This document shows, one piece after another, positions 47,438 through 57,297 of a stretch of 64,000 nt of DNA. Position 1 is the stretch's first letter. Each line of letters begins with the position of its first letter. The stretch comes from Myxococcota bacterium. GTDB taxonomy: Bacteria; Myxococcota_A; UBA796; JAFGLY01. The notes beneath the pieces are model-generated. The model did not search any database. It saw only the letters and a program-made list of their open reading frames with translations, and was not told the origin of the DNA. Both the position numbers and the translations under genes were made by a program. The DNA is taken from positions 1 through 64,000 of the forward strand of contig JAJRWT010000102.1 in the NCBI GenBank assembly GCA_024276675.1. The letters run 5' to 3'.

Positions 47438-49066
47438 CTACACTTCACCTGGTTCACCTGGTTCTCCATGGCCGACGCGCCGGGCAAGATGCGTCAGGCG
47501 CACCACGTGGCGTTCTTCCAGGCCCCATGCCCGGTCCAGCGGTGTATCGGGCCTGCTCTTCCAGGTCAGTGGAACAGGAAGCTGTCGCAGATCCCCTGGG
47601 TAGACGTCCAGGCGATCACCCTTCGCCAACAAGAGCAGCCCGCGGGTCAAAGGGCTCTCCAGCAGGTCTCGGATCCTGGCGAGAGGGGGCGCGAGAGTAG
47701 CGGGTCCGAGTTTGAGCACGTTGAGCGTGTGGCCAGGCACCAGGCGGCTCCGGTCCAACCACACCCTCAGTGGCTTCCTGCCGGCGATGCGCGCAACCAA
47801 CAGCTTGGGAGGTGAAAACAGGCTCAAGCTCTTGGGGCGATGCATTATCTCCGGCTTGTAGTCCAACCACCATCGACGCCCCAGCGACATGTCGCGTGCA
47901 TCGGCGTATTCAAACCTGCCCTCCGCCGGCTTCTCGTGGAGCAGGTGGGCACGACGATGGCCGGGACCATGGCAAACGACCCCCGTGTCAACGAGACAGA
48001 TCTGGCCCAGGGGGAATGAGCGACCTCTGACAAGTTCCAGGATCTCCAGGTCCCCCGGGCGATGAAAGGGAGTGATGGGCAGGGATGGGATGGCCAACAG
48101 ATCCGTGGCGGAGATCCCACCCTGGCCCACTGGTCCCGGGCCACGGTTCTTGCACAACGCCAGCAAGGAGACCAGCACTGCCGCCCCGGGGAAGGGCCTG
48201 GCTTCCCCGATGTGCGTCAACAGGTGCCTTTGCAGGAGGCGCCTTCGCAGCTCCAGTCCGTAGGGCTGAACCAGGAGGGGCTGGGGCAGAACGAGGCATG
48301 CCCCTCCTCCGTCCCGCAGTCTCTCCATGGCTGTCCAGACAAAAGGAACCGCCAGGTCGAATCTGCCGTGGAGCCAGGGAATGCGCTCTCGCAACGAAGC
48401 CCTGTACCGGGAATCCTGGCGCTCCGGGGATACGTAGGGGGGATTACCCACCAGCAGGTCCACCTCCGTGGCAGCCAGGTCGCTGCCCGCGGGCCGGGAG
48501 ATCTCCTTTCGACGGCCCTTCGGGAGGGAGAGAAAATCGCCCTTTTCAAGCTTTGCCCCGGGTAACAGGACCGAGGCGACCGCAAGGACCGAGGGGTCGT
48601 TGTCGATGCCGTGTAGCCGTGGAACGCCCTTCTCCAACATTGCCAGGAGGAAGGCTCCCGATCCACATGAAGGATCCAGCCCGCTCCGCACCCGCCCACG
48701 GGCCGCGGCCAGGGCAAGGTCCACCGCTTCAGATGCCATCTGCCGAGGCGTGTCGAAGGCTCCACTGCGCTTCTTTCCAGCCCTGTCCAACGAGGGGTAG
48801 AAGCTGCCGCCTGCCACGGTGTACACGGCCCTGGAGGAATATACCCCGACAGTCACGAGTCCCGCGGTCAAGCCCAGTTCGCGCCTCGCCTTCCGTGGCT
48901 CCGCCCTGGCCAGCCTGCCCGCCAGCACCACCATGTCCCACGGTTGCCCCACCAGTTTTTCAGCGGCTGCCCGACATGCCGCGACCTTCCCAGAGCCGGC
49001 TTCCATGGCCAAAACCCAGGCACGTATCGCCTCTCGCATCCTGCCTTCGTTCCTGTCCAGCCCCAC
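47438..49066 (-). CDS. N6-adenine DNA methyltransferase (TaqI/Eco57I-like), orphan
   Basis: GLDPSCGSGAFLLAMLEKG (motif I), LLVGNPPYVSP (motif IV), C-terminal target-recognition-like region; no adjacent restriction gene. Confidence 0.82.
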   Translation of the reverse strand: MGLDRNEGRMREAIRAWVLAMEAGSGKVAACRAAAEKLVGQPWDMVVLAGRLARAEPRKARRELGLTAGLVTVGVYSSRAVYTVAGGSFYPSLDRAGKKRSGAFDTPRQMASEAVDLALAAARGRVRSGLDPSCGSGAFLLAMLEKGVPRLHGIDNDPSVLAVASVLLPGAKLEKGDFLSLPKGRRKEISRPAGSDLAATEVDLLVGNPPYVSPERQDSRYRASLRERIPWLHGRFDLAVPFVWTAMERLRDGGGACLVLPQPLLVQPYGLELRRRLLQRHLLTHIGEARPFPGAAVLVSLLALCKNRGPGPVGQGGISATDLLAIPSLPITPFHRPGDLEILELVRGRSFPLGQICLVDTGVVCHGPGHRRAHLLHEKPAEGRFEYADARDMSLGRRWWLDYKPEIMHRPKSLSLFSPPKLLVARIAGRKPLRVWLDRSRLVPGHTLNVLKLGPATLAPPLARIRDLLESPLTRGLLLLAKGDRLDVYPGDLRQLPVPLTWKSRPDTPLDRAWGLEERHVVRLTHLARRVGHGEPGEPGEV

Positions 49067-49116
49067 GAACCACTCCCGGTATGGAAATTACTCTCTGGAT
49101 GTCATAATCCGATGTC

Positions 49117-50277
49117 ATGGCCAAATGTCCTCCAAGGCACCCCACAACCGCCGTGCCATCACATACCATCGTCACCCTGGACTTCCCGCCACGACAGGAT
49201 GGCGGAATATCCCGTTGGATGGACGAGCTGGCCAGGGGTCTGGTCCAAGCGGGCCAAGATGTCCAGGTCATATCCCGTGGACGAGGACCAGATCTACTGG
49301 CCCACGATCTCTCACACCCCGCCCGCGTGAAGAGGCTGCCCGGACATTCCTGGCTGCGCTGGCACCCACAATACCTGCGCCTCCATGCTCCCTTCCTCAA
49401 AAAAAAAGCCAGGACCACCGTGCTGCACGCGGCCACCTGGAACCTGGCCCAGCCCCTGCTACATCTGCCCTGGCGACAGGTGCTCATCTACCTTCATGGC
49501 CTGGAAATCCTAGATGCTCGCAGAGAGAGCCCCGCCCAGCTCGAAAAAACCCTGAACGCAGCCCATGCGCTCATCTCCAACAGCAGGCACGTGGCTGACC
49601 TGGCCCAGGGTGCCGGCGCCCATGCACACCGTCTGCACGTGGTGCACCCCTCCATCGATCCCGCACGTCTGGCGGGCCGCGATCATCTGCGCCGTTCGTG
49701 GAATGTGACCGAGGGCCCGGTTCTGCTGACCCTGGGCCGCCTGGTCCCCAGGAAGGGGCAGGACATGATGATCCGGAGCCTTCCCGGCCTTTTGGCCGAT
49801 TTCCCAGACCTGGTCTACGTCATCGCCGGGAAGGGACAGGACGAGAACAGGCTCCGTGCCATCTCACGAGAGCAAGGCATCCATGACAGGGTCCGTTTCA
49901 CGGGCTTCGTTCCCGAAGAGAGCCTGGGTGCGGCCTATCGAAGCTGCACCCTGTACGCCATGCCATGCCGGGAATGGGCAGACGACGTGGAAGGGTTCGG
50001 GATTACCTACCTGGAGGCCGCCGCCTGTGGCCGACCAGCCCTGGCGGGTGATTCCGGCGGAGCACCTGAAGCGGTAATCCACGGAAGGACGGGGCTGCTG
50101 GCCGATCCCAACAGTCCTCGGTCCATCGCGGCCACGCTCCGCACTCTGTTGGAACGTCCCGCTCTGGCCAGGCGACTGGGAGCACAGGCCCGGCATCGCG
50201 TGCTGACGGATCTGTCCCGTCAAAGGATGGTGGAACGTGTCCTGCAACTGTGCGCTGGAGCCAAAGGGCAGGGTTGA
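49117..50277 (+). CDS. Glycosyltransferase family 4
   Basis: PPRQDGGISRWMDELARGL; LTLGRLVPRKGQDMMIRSLP; EGFGITYLEAAACGRPALAGDSGGAPEAV. Confidence 0.92.
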   Translation: MAKCPPRHPTTAVPSHTIVTLDFPPRQDGGISRWMDELARGLVQAGQDVQVISRGRGPDLLAHDLSHPARVKRLPGHSWLRWHPQYLRLHAPFLKKKARTTVLHAATWNLAQPLLHLPWRQVLIYLHGLEILDARRESPAQLEKTLNAAHALISNSRHVADLAQGAGAHAHRLHVVHPSIDPARLAGRDHLRRSWNVTEGPVLLTLGRLVPRKGQDMMIRSLPGLLADFPDLVYVIAGKGQDENRLRAISREQGIHDRVRFTGFVPEESLGAAYRSCTLYAMPCREWADDVEGFGITYLEAAACGRPALAGDSGGAPEAVIHGRTGLLADPNSPRSIAATLRTLLERPALARRLGAQARHRVLTDLSRQRMVERVLQLCAGAKGQG

Positions 50278-50377
50278 AAAACTGGACCAGAGACGACCCC
50301 CCATCACTGGTTCGGGAAAGGAGGAGCCTTGCCTAGTACCTCGCCTACTGCATCATGGCTCAGGCACGTTCTCCATC

Positions 50378-51490
50378 TCATCCCGAGGGCATGGGCAAAT
50401 CGAGTGTCGTTCCTTCCACGGAAAAACCGTCCAGCGCCTCGCGCATGACCTGGGTGAAGCTCCTTCTCCTGGCAGGCACCCGAGATTCGGCCTGCCGCCG
50501 GATAGCCGCCGCCCACCTGGCCGGTTCGTCGCTTGAGACCAACTCCCCTCCGCCCCGGGCCAGCAGAAACCCGCAATCGCCCACATCCGCCGCCACCACC
50601 GGCACACCCTGGGCCATGTACTCCAAAAGCTTGAGGGGGCAAAACCACGGCGGAGCATCTCGACGGTAGAGCACCAGTCCCACGTCCATGGCCGCCACAT
50701 ATTCTCCCACCAGAGAGGGCTTGACCCTGCCCACGGATACCAGGCGGGGATGCGGTGGGACCGGGCATGGCCCATCTCCCACCACCAGAGCCATGGCCTC
50801 GGGCAGCAGATCCAGAATTCCAGGGAGTCTGTCCACGCCGTGCCAGGGTTTCATGGTGCCCATGAATCCCAGCACCAGGCCTCGCAGCCCCAATCTGCGC
50901 CGCAGGGTGCCCGAAGCGACGACCCTGGTACTCGCGGCCCCGTTGGGCACATGCAAGACACGCTGTGGCTCACAGCCCACTTCCCGTACCGCCCAGCGAC
51001 TCAGCCAACGCGATACCGCCACCACCCTGTCCGCCGATCTGAGCAGAGCGCCCTCCATCTTCCTGGCCATCGCGGGGTTGAAGACCCTGGCGAAACGCTG
51101 TCGTTCCATGGCCAGCGGAGCGTTCAGTTCAACGATCCTGGGGATCCCCATGCGCATCCCGGCATCGCAGAACAGGGAATGGCGCTCGTAGATGAAGTCC
51201 GGTTCGAATCCGGTTCCCAGGACGCGCTCCACCAGCTTGCGCCCGTCCAGGATCTCTCCCCACTCCCGGTAGCCGCGGAGCCAAGTCCAACGGCGCGGCG
51301 GAAAAATGGTAACGGCTGCCTCCACGCGGTCCTCCACAGGACCCCGATGGTCCTGCAACAGAGGAACAGCCACGTGGACGTCGAAGCCCAGCTTCCGCAG
51401 GGCCCTGGCATCGGCGCGAAGGTGAGCCGAGGCACCTGAAGGCCCCATGAGCGGAATACCCGGCGTGGCCGAGAGCAGGAGTACATTCAA
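50378..51490 (-). CDS. Glycosyltransferase family 4
   Basis: Glycosyltransferase fold: LGFMGTMKPWHGVDRLPGIL; APPWFCPLKLLEYMAQGVPVVAADVGDCGFLL. Confidence 0.9.
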   Translation of the reverse strand: MNVLLLSATPGIPLMGPSGASAHLRADARALRKLGFDVHVAVPLLQDHRGPVEDRVEAAVTIFPPRRWTWLRGYREWGEILDGRKLVERVLGTGFEPDFIYERHSLFCDAGMRMGIPRIVELNAPLAMERQRFARVFNPAMARKMEGALLRSADRVVAVSRWLSRWAVREVGCEPQRVLHVPNGAASTRVVASGTLRRRLGLRGLVLGFMGTMKPWHGVDRLPGILDLLPEAMALVVGDGPCPVPPHPRLVSVGRVKPSLVGEYVAAMDVGLVLYRRDAPPWFCPLKLLEYMAQGVPVVAADVGDCGFLLARGGGELVSSDEPARWAAAIRRQAESRVPARRRSFTQVMREALDGFSVEGTTLDLPMPSG

Positions 51491-51565
51491 TGTTCACCTC
51501 GCCACAAGCCGGGGGCCTGGCAGGAAGATCTCCCGCACCAGCGCGGGCAGCAAGGCCCCAGATGG

Positions 51566-52636
51566 TTAAAATGGCAGCGCTTGCTGTACGTTGCGTTGTT
51601 GTTCGGGCTCGGATTCCGCGTCTTGGTCCTCCGAGCCGCCGAGCTTCTCTTGCCCGGTGGACCCGGCAGTCCGACTGGTCCCGCCCGCAGAGGCCTCTCC
51701 TGGTCGCCGTTCCTCCGCAAGCAGGCTGTCTTCCACCATCGCGTAGAGGAAAAGCAAAGCGGCCAGCCGATCCCTTGACGGCATCAAATCCACGCTGCTG
51801 GCATGCCTGTCCATGGAAGGTAGACCCAGGGCACGGGGGTCGGGTACGTGCAGGACGTTGAGTTCCCTGGCTACCACCTGGCGGGGGTCGATGAGTCGAT
51901 CTCGGGCTTCGCGAAGGCGAAGGGCTCCCTGGGGGTCGGCCTCGGGAGGATGTTCAATGGTCATGCGGCGCCAGGTCTCACGCACCAGTCGACGGTCGAA
52001 GGTGTCCAGCGCTGGCTCCAGGCCCAGCACTTTCCACGGATCCGGCTGCGGGCGGCCCTTTTCGTCGGTGTGGAAGGGGGGCAGACAGCCTTGTCTCTGC
52101 CTGTGGCCACCTTCCCGGACAAGCCTGATTCTTACGGGAGATCCATGGTCCATCGCCGAATCGGGCTCCTGGGAAAACGGCTGGGGAAAATTGGTTTCGC
52201 CTTCTTCATCGCACCTGGGACAAGCGGGGGTTGCCCGTTTCGGGCAGTCCTCGCATTCGTCACGGTATTGCGATTCGGAATCTCGCTGGGGCTGGTCCAA
52301 CAGGTGCATGGCAGAATCCACCCACTGTTGCAAGATGTCCACCATCTCTCGAAGTTCACCGAAGGGAAGGCTTTCAACGGCCTGTCCCAGGGCGGCCAGC
52401 GCTCTCCCATCCAGCAGTACTTCCTTGTCCAGCAGGTTGAGCCATGGTGTCTCACCAAGTTCTGAAATGATCTCTTCCATCTTTTCCAGCAGATCTCGCC
52501 CACGCTGGCGAAGGGCTTCCAACCTGTCATCCGATGCGAAGCGTGACTTGTCCTGTCCAGCAGGAACAGTGCGACGCGCGTTCTTCCTGCTGGCCCTCCG
52601 AGCCCTGCTCTTTCGCTTTCCTCGCCTTCGCGCCAT
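51566..52636 (-). CDS. J-domain-like protein with HPP in place of HPD
   Basis: DPWKVLGLEPALDTFDRRLVRETWRRMTIEHPPEADPQGALRLREARDRLIDPRQVVARELN aligns by eye with J-domain helices I-IV; Cys cluster CEDCPKRATPACPRC. Confidence 0.65.
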   Translation of the reverse strand: MARRRGKRKSRARRASRKNARRTVPAGQDKSRFASDDRLEALRQRGRDLLEKMEEIISELGETPWLNLLDKEVLLDGRALAALGQAVESLPFGELREMVDILQQWVDSAMHLLDQPQRDSESQYRDECEDCPKRATPACPRCDEEGETNFPQPFSQEPDSAMDHGSPVRIRLVREGGHRQRQGCLPPFHTDEKGRPQPDPWKVLGLEPALDTFDRRLVRETWRRMTIEHPPEADPQGALRLREARDRLIDPRQVVARELNVLHVPDPRALGLPSMDRHASSVDLMPSRDRLAALLFLYAMVEDSLLAEERRPGEASAGGTSRTAGSTGQEKLGGSEDQDAESEPEQQRNVQQALPF

Positions 52637-52654
52637 GTGTTGCTTCCTCCCGAT

Positions 52655-54739
52655 TCAACATGATTCGCGATCTTCTGATCCCCAAACCAACTGCCGGGCA
52701 AGGAACCGCTGGATCAAGGGAGAGCGTGGGCCCAGTTTTTCGACGGCCCTGTTCAACAGAACCTGGGCCCGTTCTTCCTGGCCGCGTTCCATGCAGACAA
52801 GAGCCCGCACCAGGGTCCATGCAGCGTCGTGCCCCAGCCGTGCCCCATACCTGTCATGCAACAAGGCCAGGCCCGCCAGGTAACACCTGTGTTCATACAA
52901 GAAGGGATCCACCAATCCCGCGATCTCGCCCTGTGGGCGCCGCCGCATGTATAGCACCAGACGCCCGACCCAGTCAGCCAGGTGCCTGTCGATTCCCAGT
53001 GCCCTGGACAGCCCCAGCATCCAGGCCAGCACGATCAGAACCTGGCGGTTGGCCGTGCAAGGATCCTCTGCCCGTCGCAAAACACGCGCCCAGTCGCGCA
53101 AGATGCCATCACTCGTCGACTTGCTGCCCGCAACGATCCCCGCCACCACCAGGGCAGCCATACGGCGAGGTTGCCTTGCAGGGAAACGGGTACTCGCCTG
53201 CAATGGCTCTTTGAAAGTACGTACCCAGCGAGTACGAGTTGCGCCGCCCCAGCGGTCTTGCACGGTGATGAGGAGATCCAGAAGCGGAAATGGTTCTGAC
53301 GGGTTTTTACTCAGCTCGTTGGCGATACGGTCCAACAAGCGCCGAATTCCGGCGCTACTCATACGATCAGCCCGTAGAACGCATTCCTTGAGAATTTCAA
53401 TGGCAGTCCCCTGGCCCTGCTCCATCCCGGCCAGCTCCAGGACTATATGCAGAGCCTGAATCAAGTCCCCGTGAATCGCCCGGGACAATCCCAACAAGTG
53501 GTGACGTTCCAACGGAGGAACATCCGGGGAAAGGGCGGCGGTCAGTCTTACGGGATCCAGCTCATCGCCGTATGCCCGCAGCATCTTCAGGCGCGGGGCA
53601 AGGTGGGAAGAATCCAGCGTAATGAGTTCCAACAGGACCCCCTGGCGGACATCCGGGTCCAGGGCGTCATTCTTCCACGCCTGGTGGTCCATGATGGCCC
53701 TCGCCAGAACCGCTCGCTCCCCTGCGGCAAGGTCAACGGAACGTTGCCAGAGGATCTCCAGCGCCTCCACGTGTTCATCTTCCTGGCCCCTCGTCGAGAA
53801 ACGACGCAGATGAAACTCCAACTCCCGCAACTGCTCATGGAGCACTTCGGACTGTTGGGGGATCCCGCCCGCAAGTTCCCTGGCAACCAGCACCAGAAAC
53901 CAGGCTTGTTGGGCTCGGCCCTTTTCCAGTTCCGCTGAAATGGCGTCCAGGATCCGGCCCAGCCACATGGCTTGTTCCCTGGGGGACAGGCGGTACAGCC
54001 CCTTCAGGGCAGAACGCCATTCGTGTGAGAATGGATTCGTGATTGGGTTCCCCACCCAGCCCGACAACGCAACAAGCCAATCATCAGCGTACAGTTCGAG
54101 CCACCTGCTTCGAGGGAAATCCCTGGGGTCGGGAGGCTCCAGCTTTGACAAGACCTGAAAGTCCTGGTCGATGCCCTGTTTGTATTTCAGCGCCTGCCAG
54201 ATGAGCAGGGCCCTTGGAAACCTGGTCTCCAGGAGATCCTGCCAGGGGGAGGACTTCGGTCTGATTCCCTTCAGCGCGTCTACGGCAGCCGCCAGGGCGG
54301 GCCTGTTGTTGCTCTTTGCAGCACGCGAAAGCCTGGGAGAGGCTTTGGCGGACATGCCCGCTCGACGCCACGCTGCCATGAGACGCAGCAGATCCAGGTA
54401 GGGAAAGCCCAGCTCCTGGCCGATGCCCATCTGCTTGGCGTCGCTTCGGATCGCGGTTGGCTCAAGGCTGCGAGCTGGAGCCAGCAGTACATCCAGGAAG
54501 GTGGACAGCTCGTACTCTCCAGCTTCTTCGAGCTGGTCCCGCAGTGCCTTGACTTCAGCCCTGTTTCCGCGCTCCAGTACGTCCATGGTACGCAACAGCA
54601 GCTTGCGATCCATCGGCAGCAATCCATCCACAAGCGGGGCCTCGGAGCCATCTCCCACGGACTTCTCGGCAAGTTGCCAGGCCTGCAGGGATTCCAGGGC
54701 CCTGGACCCGGGCAGAGCCCTTTTCCCGCTCCCGGCCAT
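52655..54739 (-). CDS. Large helical protein of a variant Hsp70 operon
   Basis: 694 aa, mostly helical; start overlaps the stop of the Hsp70 gene (TGATG). Confidence 0.6.
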   Translation of the reverse strand: MAGSGKRALPGSRALESLQAWQLAEKSVGDGSEAPLVDGLLPMDRKLLLRTMDVLERGNRAEVKALRDQLEEAGEYELSTFLDVLLAPARSLEPTAIRSDAKQMGIGQELGFPYLDLLRLMAAWRRAGMSAKASPRLSRAAKSNNRPALAAAVDALKGIRPKSSPWQDLLETRFPRALLIWQALKYKQGIDQDFQVLSKLEPPDPRDFPRSRWLELYADDWLVALSGWVGNPITNPFSHEWRSALKGLYRLSPREQAMWLGRILDAISAELEKGRAQQAWFLVLVARELAGGIPQQSEVLHEQLRELEFHLRRFSTRGQEDEHVEALEILWQRSVDLAAGERAVLARAIMDHQAWKNDALDPDVRQGVLLELITLDSSHLAPRLKMLRAYGDELDPVRLTAALSPDVPPLERHHLLGLSRAIHGDLIQALHIVLELAGMEQGQGTAIEILKECVLRADRMSSAGIRRLLDRIANELSKNPSEPFPLLDLLITVQDRWGGATRTRWVRTFKEPLQASTRFPARQPRRMAALVVAGIVAGSKSTSDGILRDWARVLRRAEDPCTANRQVLIVLAWMLGLSRALGIDRHLADWVGRLVLYMRRRPQGEIAGLVDPFLYEHRCYLAGLALLHDRYGARLGHDAAWTLVRALVCMERGQEERAQVLLNRAVEKLGPRSPLIQRFLARQLVWGSEDRESC

Positions 54740-56604
54740 CAGATGAATATCCCAAGATCGAACAGCCGGTCGGCCAGGTCATCGTAGTTCTGCATGGCCT
54801 TCCGCTGCTCTCCCGAGTCCAGGTATTCCAGACCTTGAGATGCGCTCCCAAGAAGCTCATCGGCCAGCTCCGGGTAGCGATTCCTCAGCATCTTGTGACG
54901 TCTACGAACCGCCTTGAACAAGGCACGTGCATCATCGGGACCATCGGTGTACTGCTGGAGATCGTCCTGGAGATGGGCTTCGTCCTGCTCAGTCCCGGTT
55001 TCACCGGGTTCCGGGAGCGCCTTGTCCACGGGCAGGGGATGCCATGGGTCGGGGTCACTGCCATCACCGGGGGTCCAGCCGGCCTTCATCATGGTTTCCC
55101 TGGTCTGTTGCATCAACTTTGCCACCTGCTCGCCATCGGCGGCTACTCGGCCCGCCACCTCACGATTCCCCAGGAGGTCGATGACCCGGATATCGACCAT
55201 TCCATCCAGGTCATGGCGAAATTCCACGTCTATCGGCCTTGCATCCTCACCTTCTGGGGCCGGAGGAATGCCGGACATGGCGATCTCACCAAGCGCCACG
55301 TTGGCAAGCGGATTTGAATGGCCTCCCTGGAACACCGTGAGCTTGAGTATCTCCTGACGGGGATGCAGGGTGTAGAATCGCTCCGTGTGACGGGAAGGAA
55401 GGGGGGCGTTGCGCGGAGTCACCACGCGGCAGATGTAGTTGGGGGGGCCGGATGGGGCCAGGTGCGCGATTACTGCCACCGACAACGAGAAGGGAGCCAC
55501 ATCCACCAGTATTCCGTCCACGCGACTACCACCGACTATCGCCCCCTGGACGGCGGCGCCCAGCACCACGGCCCTGTCGGGAGGGATGGCAGCGCTTCCC
55601 TCCAGGCCGTATCGGGCGCGCAGCCGCTCCCACACCAGCGGTATCCGTGTGGAACCACCCACCAGTAGCAACTCGTCTACTTCGTCTTGGCTCAGTCTGC
55701 CGTCGGCCAACACCTGGTCCACGCAGTCCATGGTGCGGTCCAGCAAAGTATCGATCAAGGATTCGAAAGCGGATCTTTCCAGGGACATTTCCAGGTGCCG
55801 GGGCTCTCCATCCATTTCGAGCAGGAACGGCACCAGCAAGCGCGTGCGAGTAGAATCCGACAGAGCCATCTTGGCCTGTTCCAAGGCCGCCAAGAGCCGA
55901 CTTCGGGCTGGCGGAGAGCCTTCCACCGCCTGGAGCAGCTCGGGATCTTTGTCGCCCAGGCGCTCCAGCACGTGACCCATGAGCAGCTTGTCGAAATCAT
56001 CTCCTCCCAGTCCAGTGTCGCCATGGGAAGCGAGTACCTCTACCACCGGACCGTCCTGGTACACCAGGCTCACGTCGAAGGTCCCACCACCCAGGTCATA
56101 GACCAGGGCTTTTCGCCTGATGTCCTGGCCGTGGGCATGGGCCAGGGCGGCGGCCGTTGGTTCGTTGACGAGCCTCACAACCTCCAGGCCGGCTTCAAGA
56201 CCGGCCTTGCGGGTGTCGGCGCGTTGGGCCTGGGTAAACCATGCTGGCACGGTGATGACGACTCGCTTCACGTCATGCCCCGAAGCCCGCCCGGCGGCAC
56301 GGGCCAGCTCCTTCAGGATGACCGTCGCCACGTGCGCCGGTGCAATCACGAGCCCATCCACGTCCCAAAAGTGGTCAGAGCCCATGTGACGCTTGGCGGA
56401 ACGAATCGTACGCTCAGGTTCGAGAGCCATGTGGTTCAGTGCAGGTCGCCCCACCAGAGAAGGGCCGTCGGCGGTGAAAGACACCACCGATGGCAGCAGG
56501 TCTTCGCCATGTACGGGCAGTATCGTCGGCCGGCCGTTGCCTGCCCAGGCGATGGCCGAGCATGTTGTACCCAGATCGATACCGAAAATTGGTTCATTGT
56601 TCAT
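54739..56604 (-). CDS. Hsp70-family (DnaK-like) chaperone
   Basis: FGIDLGTTCSAIAW; VYDLGGGTFDVSLV; LLLVGGSTRIPLV; divergent C-terminal substrate-binding region. Confidence 0.93.
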   Translation of the reverse strand: MNNEPIFGIDLGTTCSAIAWAGNGRPTILPVHGEDLLPSVVSFTADGPSLVGRPALNHMALEPERTIRSAKRHMGSDHFWDVDGLVIAPAHVATVILKELARAAGRASGHDVKRVVITVPAWFTQAQRADTRKAGLEAGLEVVRLVNEPTAAALAHAHGQDIRRKALVYDLGGGTFDVSLVYQDGPVVEVLASHGDTGLGGDDFDKLLMGHVLERLGDKDPELLQAVEGSPPARSRLLAALEQAKMALSDSTRTRLLVPFLLEMDGEPRHLEMSLERSAFESLIDTLLDRTMDCVDQVLADGRLSQDEVDELLLVGGSTRIPLVWERLRARYGLEGSAAIPPDRAVVLGAAVQGAIVGGSRVDGILVDVAPFSLSVAVIAHLAPSGPPNYICRVVTPRNAPLPSRHTERFYTLHPRQEILKLTVFQGGHSNPLANVALGEIAMSGIPPAPEGEDARPIDVEFRHDLDGMVDIRVIDLLGNREVAGRVAADGEQVAKLMQQTRETMMKAGWTPGDGSDPDPWHPLPVDKALPEPGETGTEQDEAHLQDDLQQYTDGPDDARALFKAVRRRHKMLRNRYPELADELLGSASQGLEYLDSGEQRKAMQNYDDLADRLFDLGIFI

Positions 56605-57124
56605 CGGATGGTGTGTTTCCTTGTGAAAAAACGCTGACTGTTGCTACGCGCAACGGTCGGGGACCATCGGGATGGTCGCGATACCATCCTTGTTGGTGGA
56701 CTTCAGCCACGTGGCCCGGGGCGCCTCCCCTGGGGCATGGAACGATGTTCAAGATACTATGCAGCATGGGGTTGGGCGGACCGGAACGGGGTGTGGGCAG
56801 TATTCCCAGAGATGCCAACTGCTCATGGGCACGCTGACGAGCCAATTCCAACCCCTGCCAGGTTGGGCCGCGAATCGGCGACGACGAAGCGCCCAGGAGA
56901 CGCTCCCACCATGAAAGCTGCCTTGTGGTCAGGCCAGCCGCTGAAGCATCCAGGCTGTCTTCCAGGGCCTGTAGCAGATCCAGCATGGGTTCCAGGGGCA
57001 AGGTGGGTTTGGTCTCTCCCCCTCCGCCACGTTCCAACAACTCGAGAACCTGGCCCAACCGCGCATTGGCCTTTACGACACCCCTGGCTATCTGCTTGAG
57101 ATGACGAGTGTGTTCATCGTTCAT
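56594..57124 (-). CDS. GrpE-like nucleotide exchange factor, divergent
   Basis: C-terminal beta-domain pattern: LASLGILPTPRSGPPNPMLHSILNIVPCPRGGAPGHVAEVHQQGWYRDHPDGPRPLRVATVSV; overlaps the Hsp70 start. Confidence 0.68.
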   Translation of the reverse strand: MNDEHTRHLKQIARGVVKANARLGQVLELLERGGGGETKPTLPLEPMLDLLQALEDSLDASAAGLTTRQLSWWERLLGASSSPIRGPTWQGLELARQRAHEQLASLGILPTPRSGPPNPMLHSILNIVPCPRGGAPGHVAEVHQQGWYRDHPDGPRPLRVATVSVFSQGNTPSDEQ

Positions 57125-57297
57125 GGCTCCCAACCCATCGCCAACGCAACCGAAGAATTCCGTGGACTGGCGCATATATCACAATACATGGTACCTGGGT
57201 GAGGTATACCATCAACATGCCAACAGCCAGCAAAACGGGCGGGCGAAATGGCTCGGCCAGGGATTGCTGCAAGCTGTACATGGTCGAGCCATAGCCC

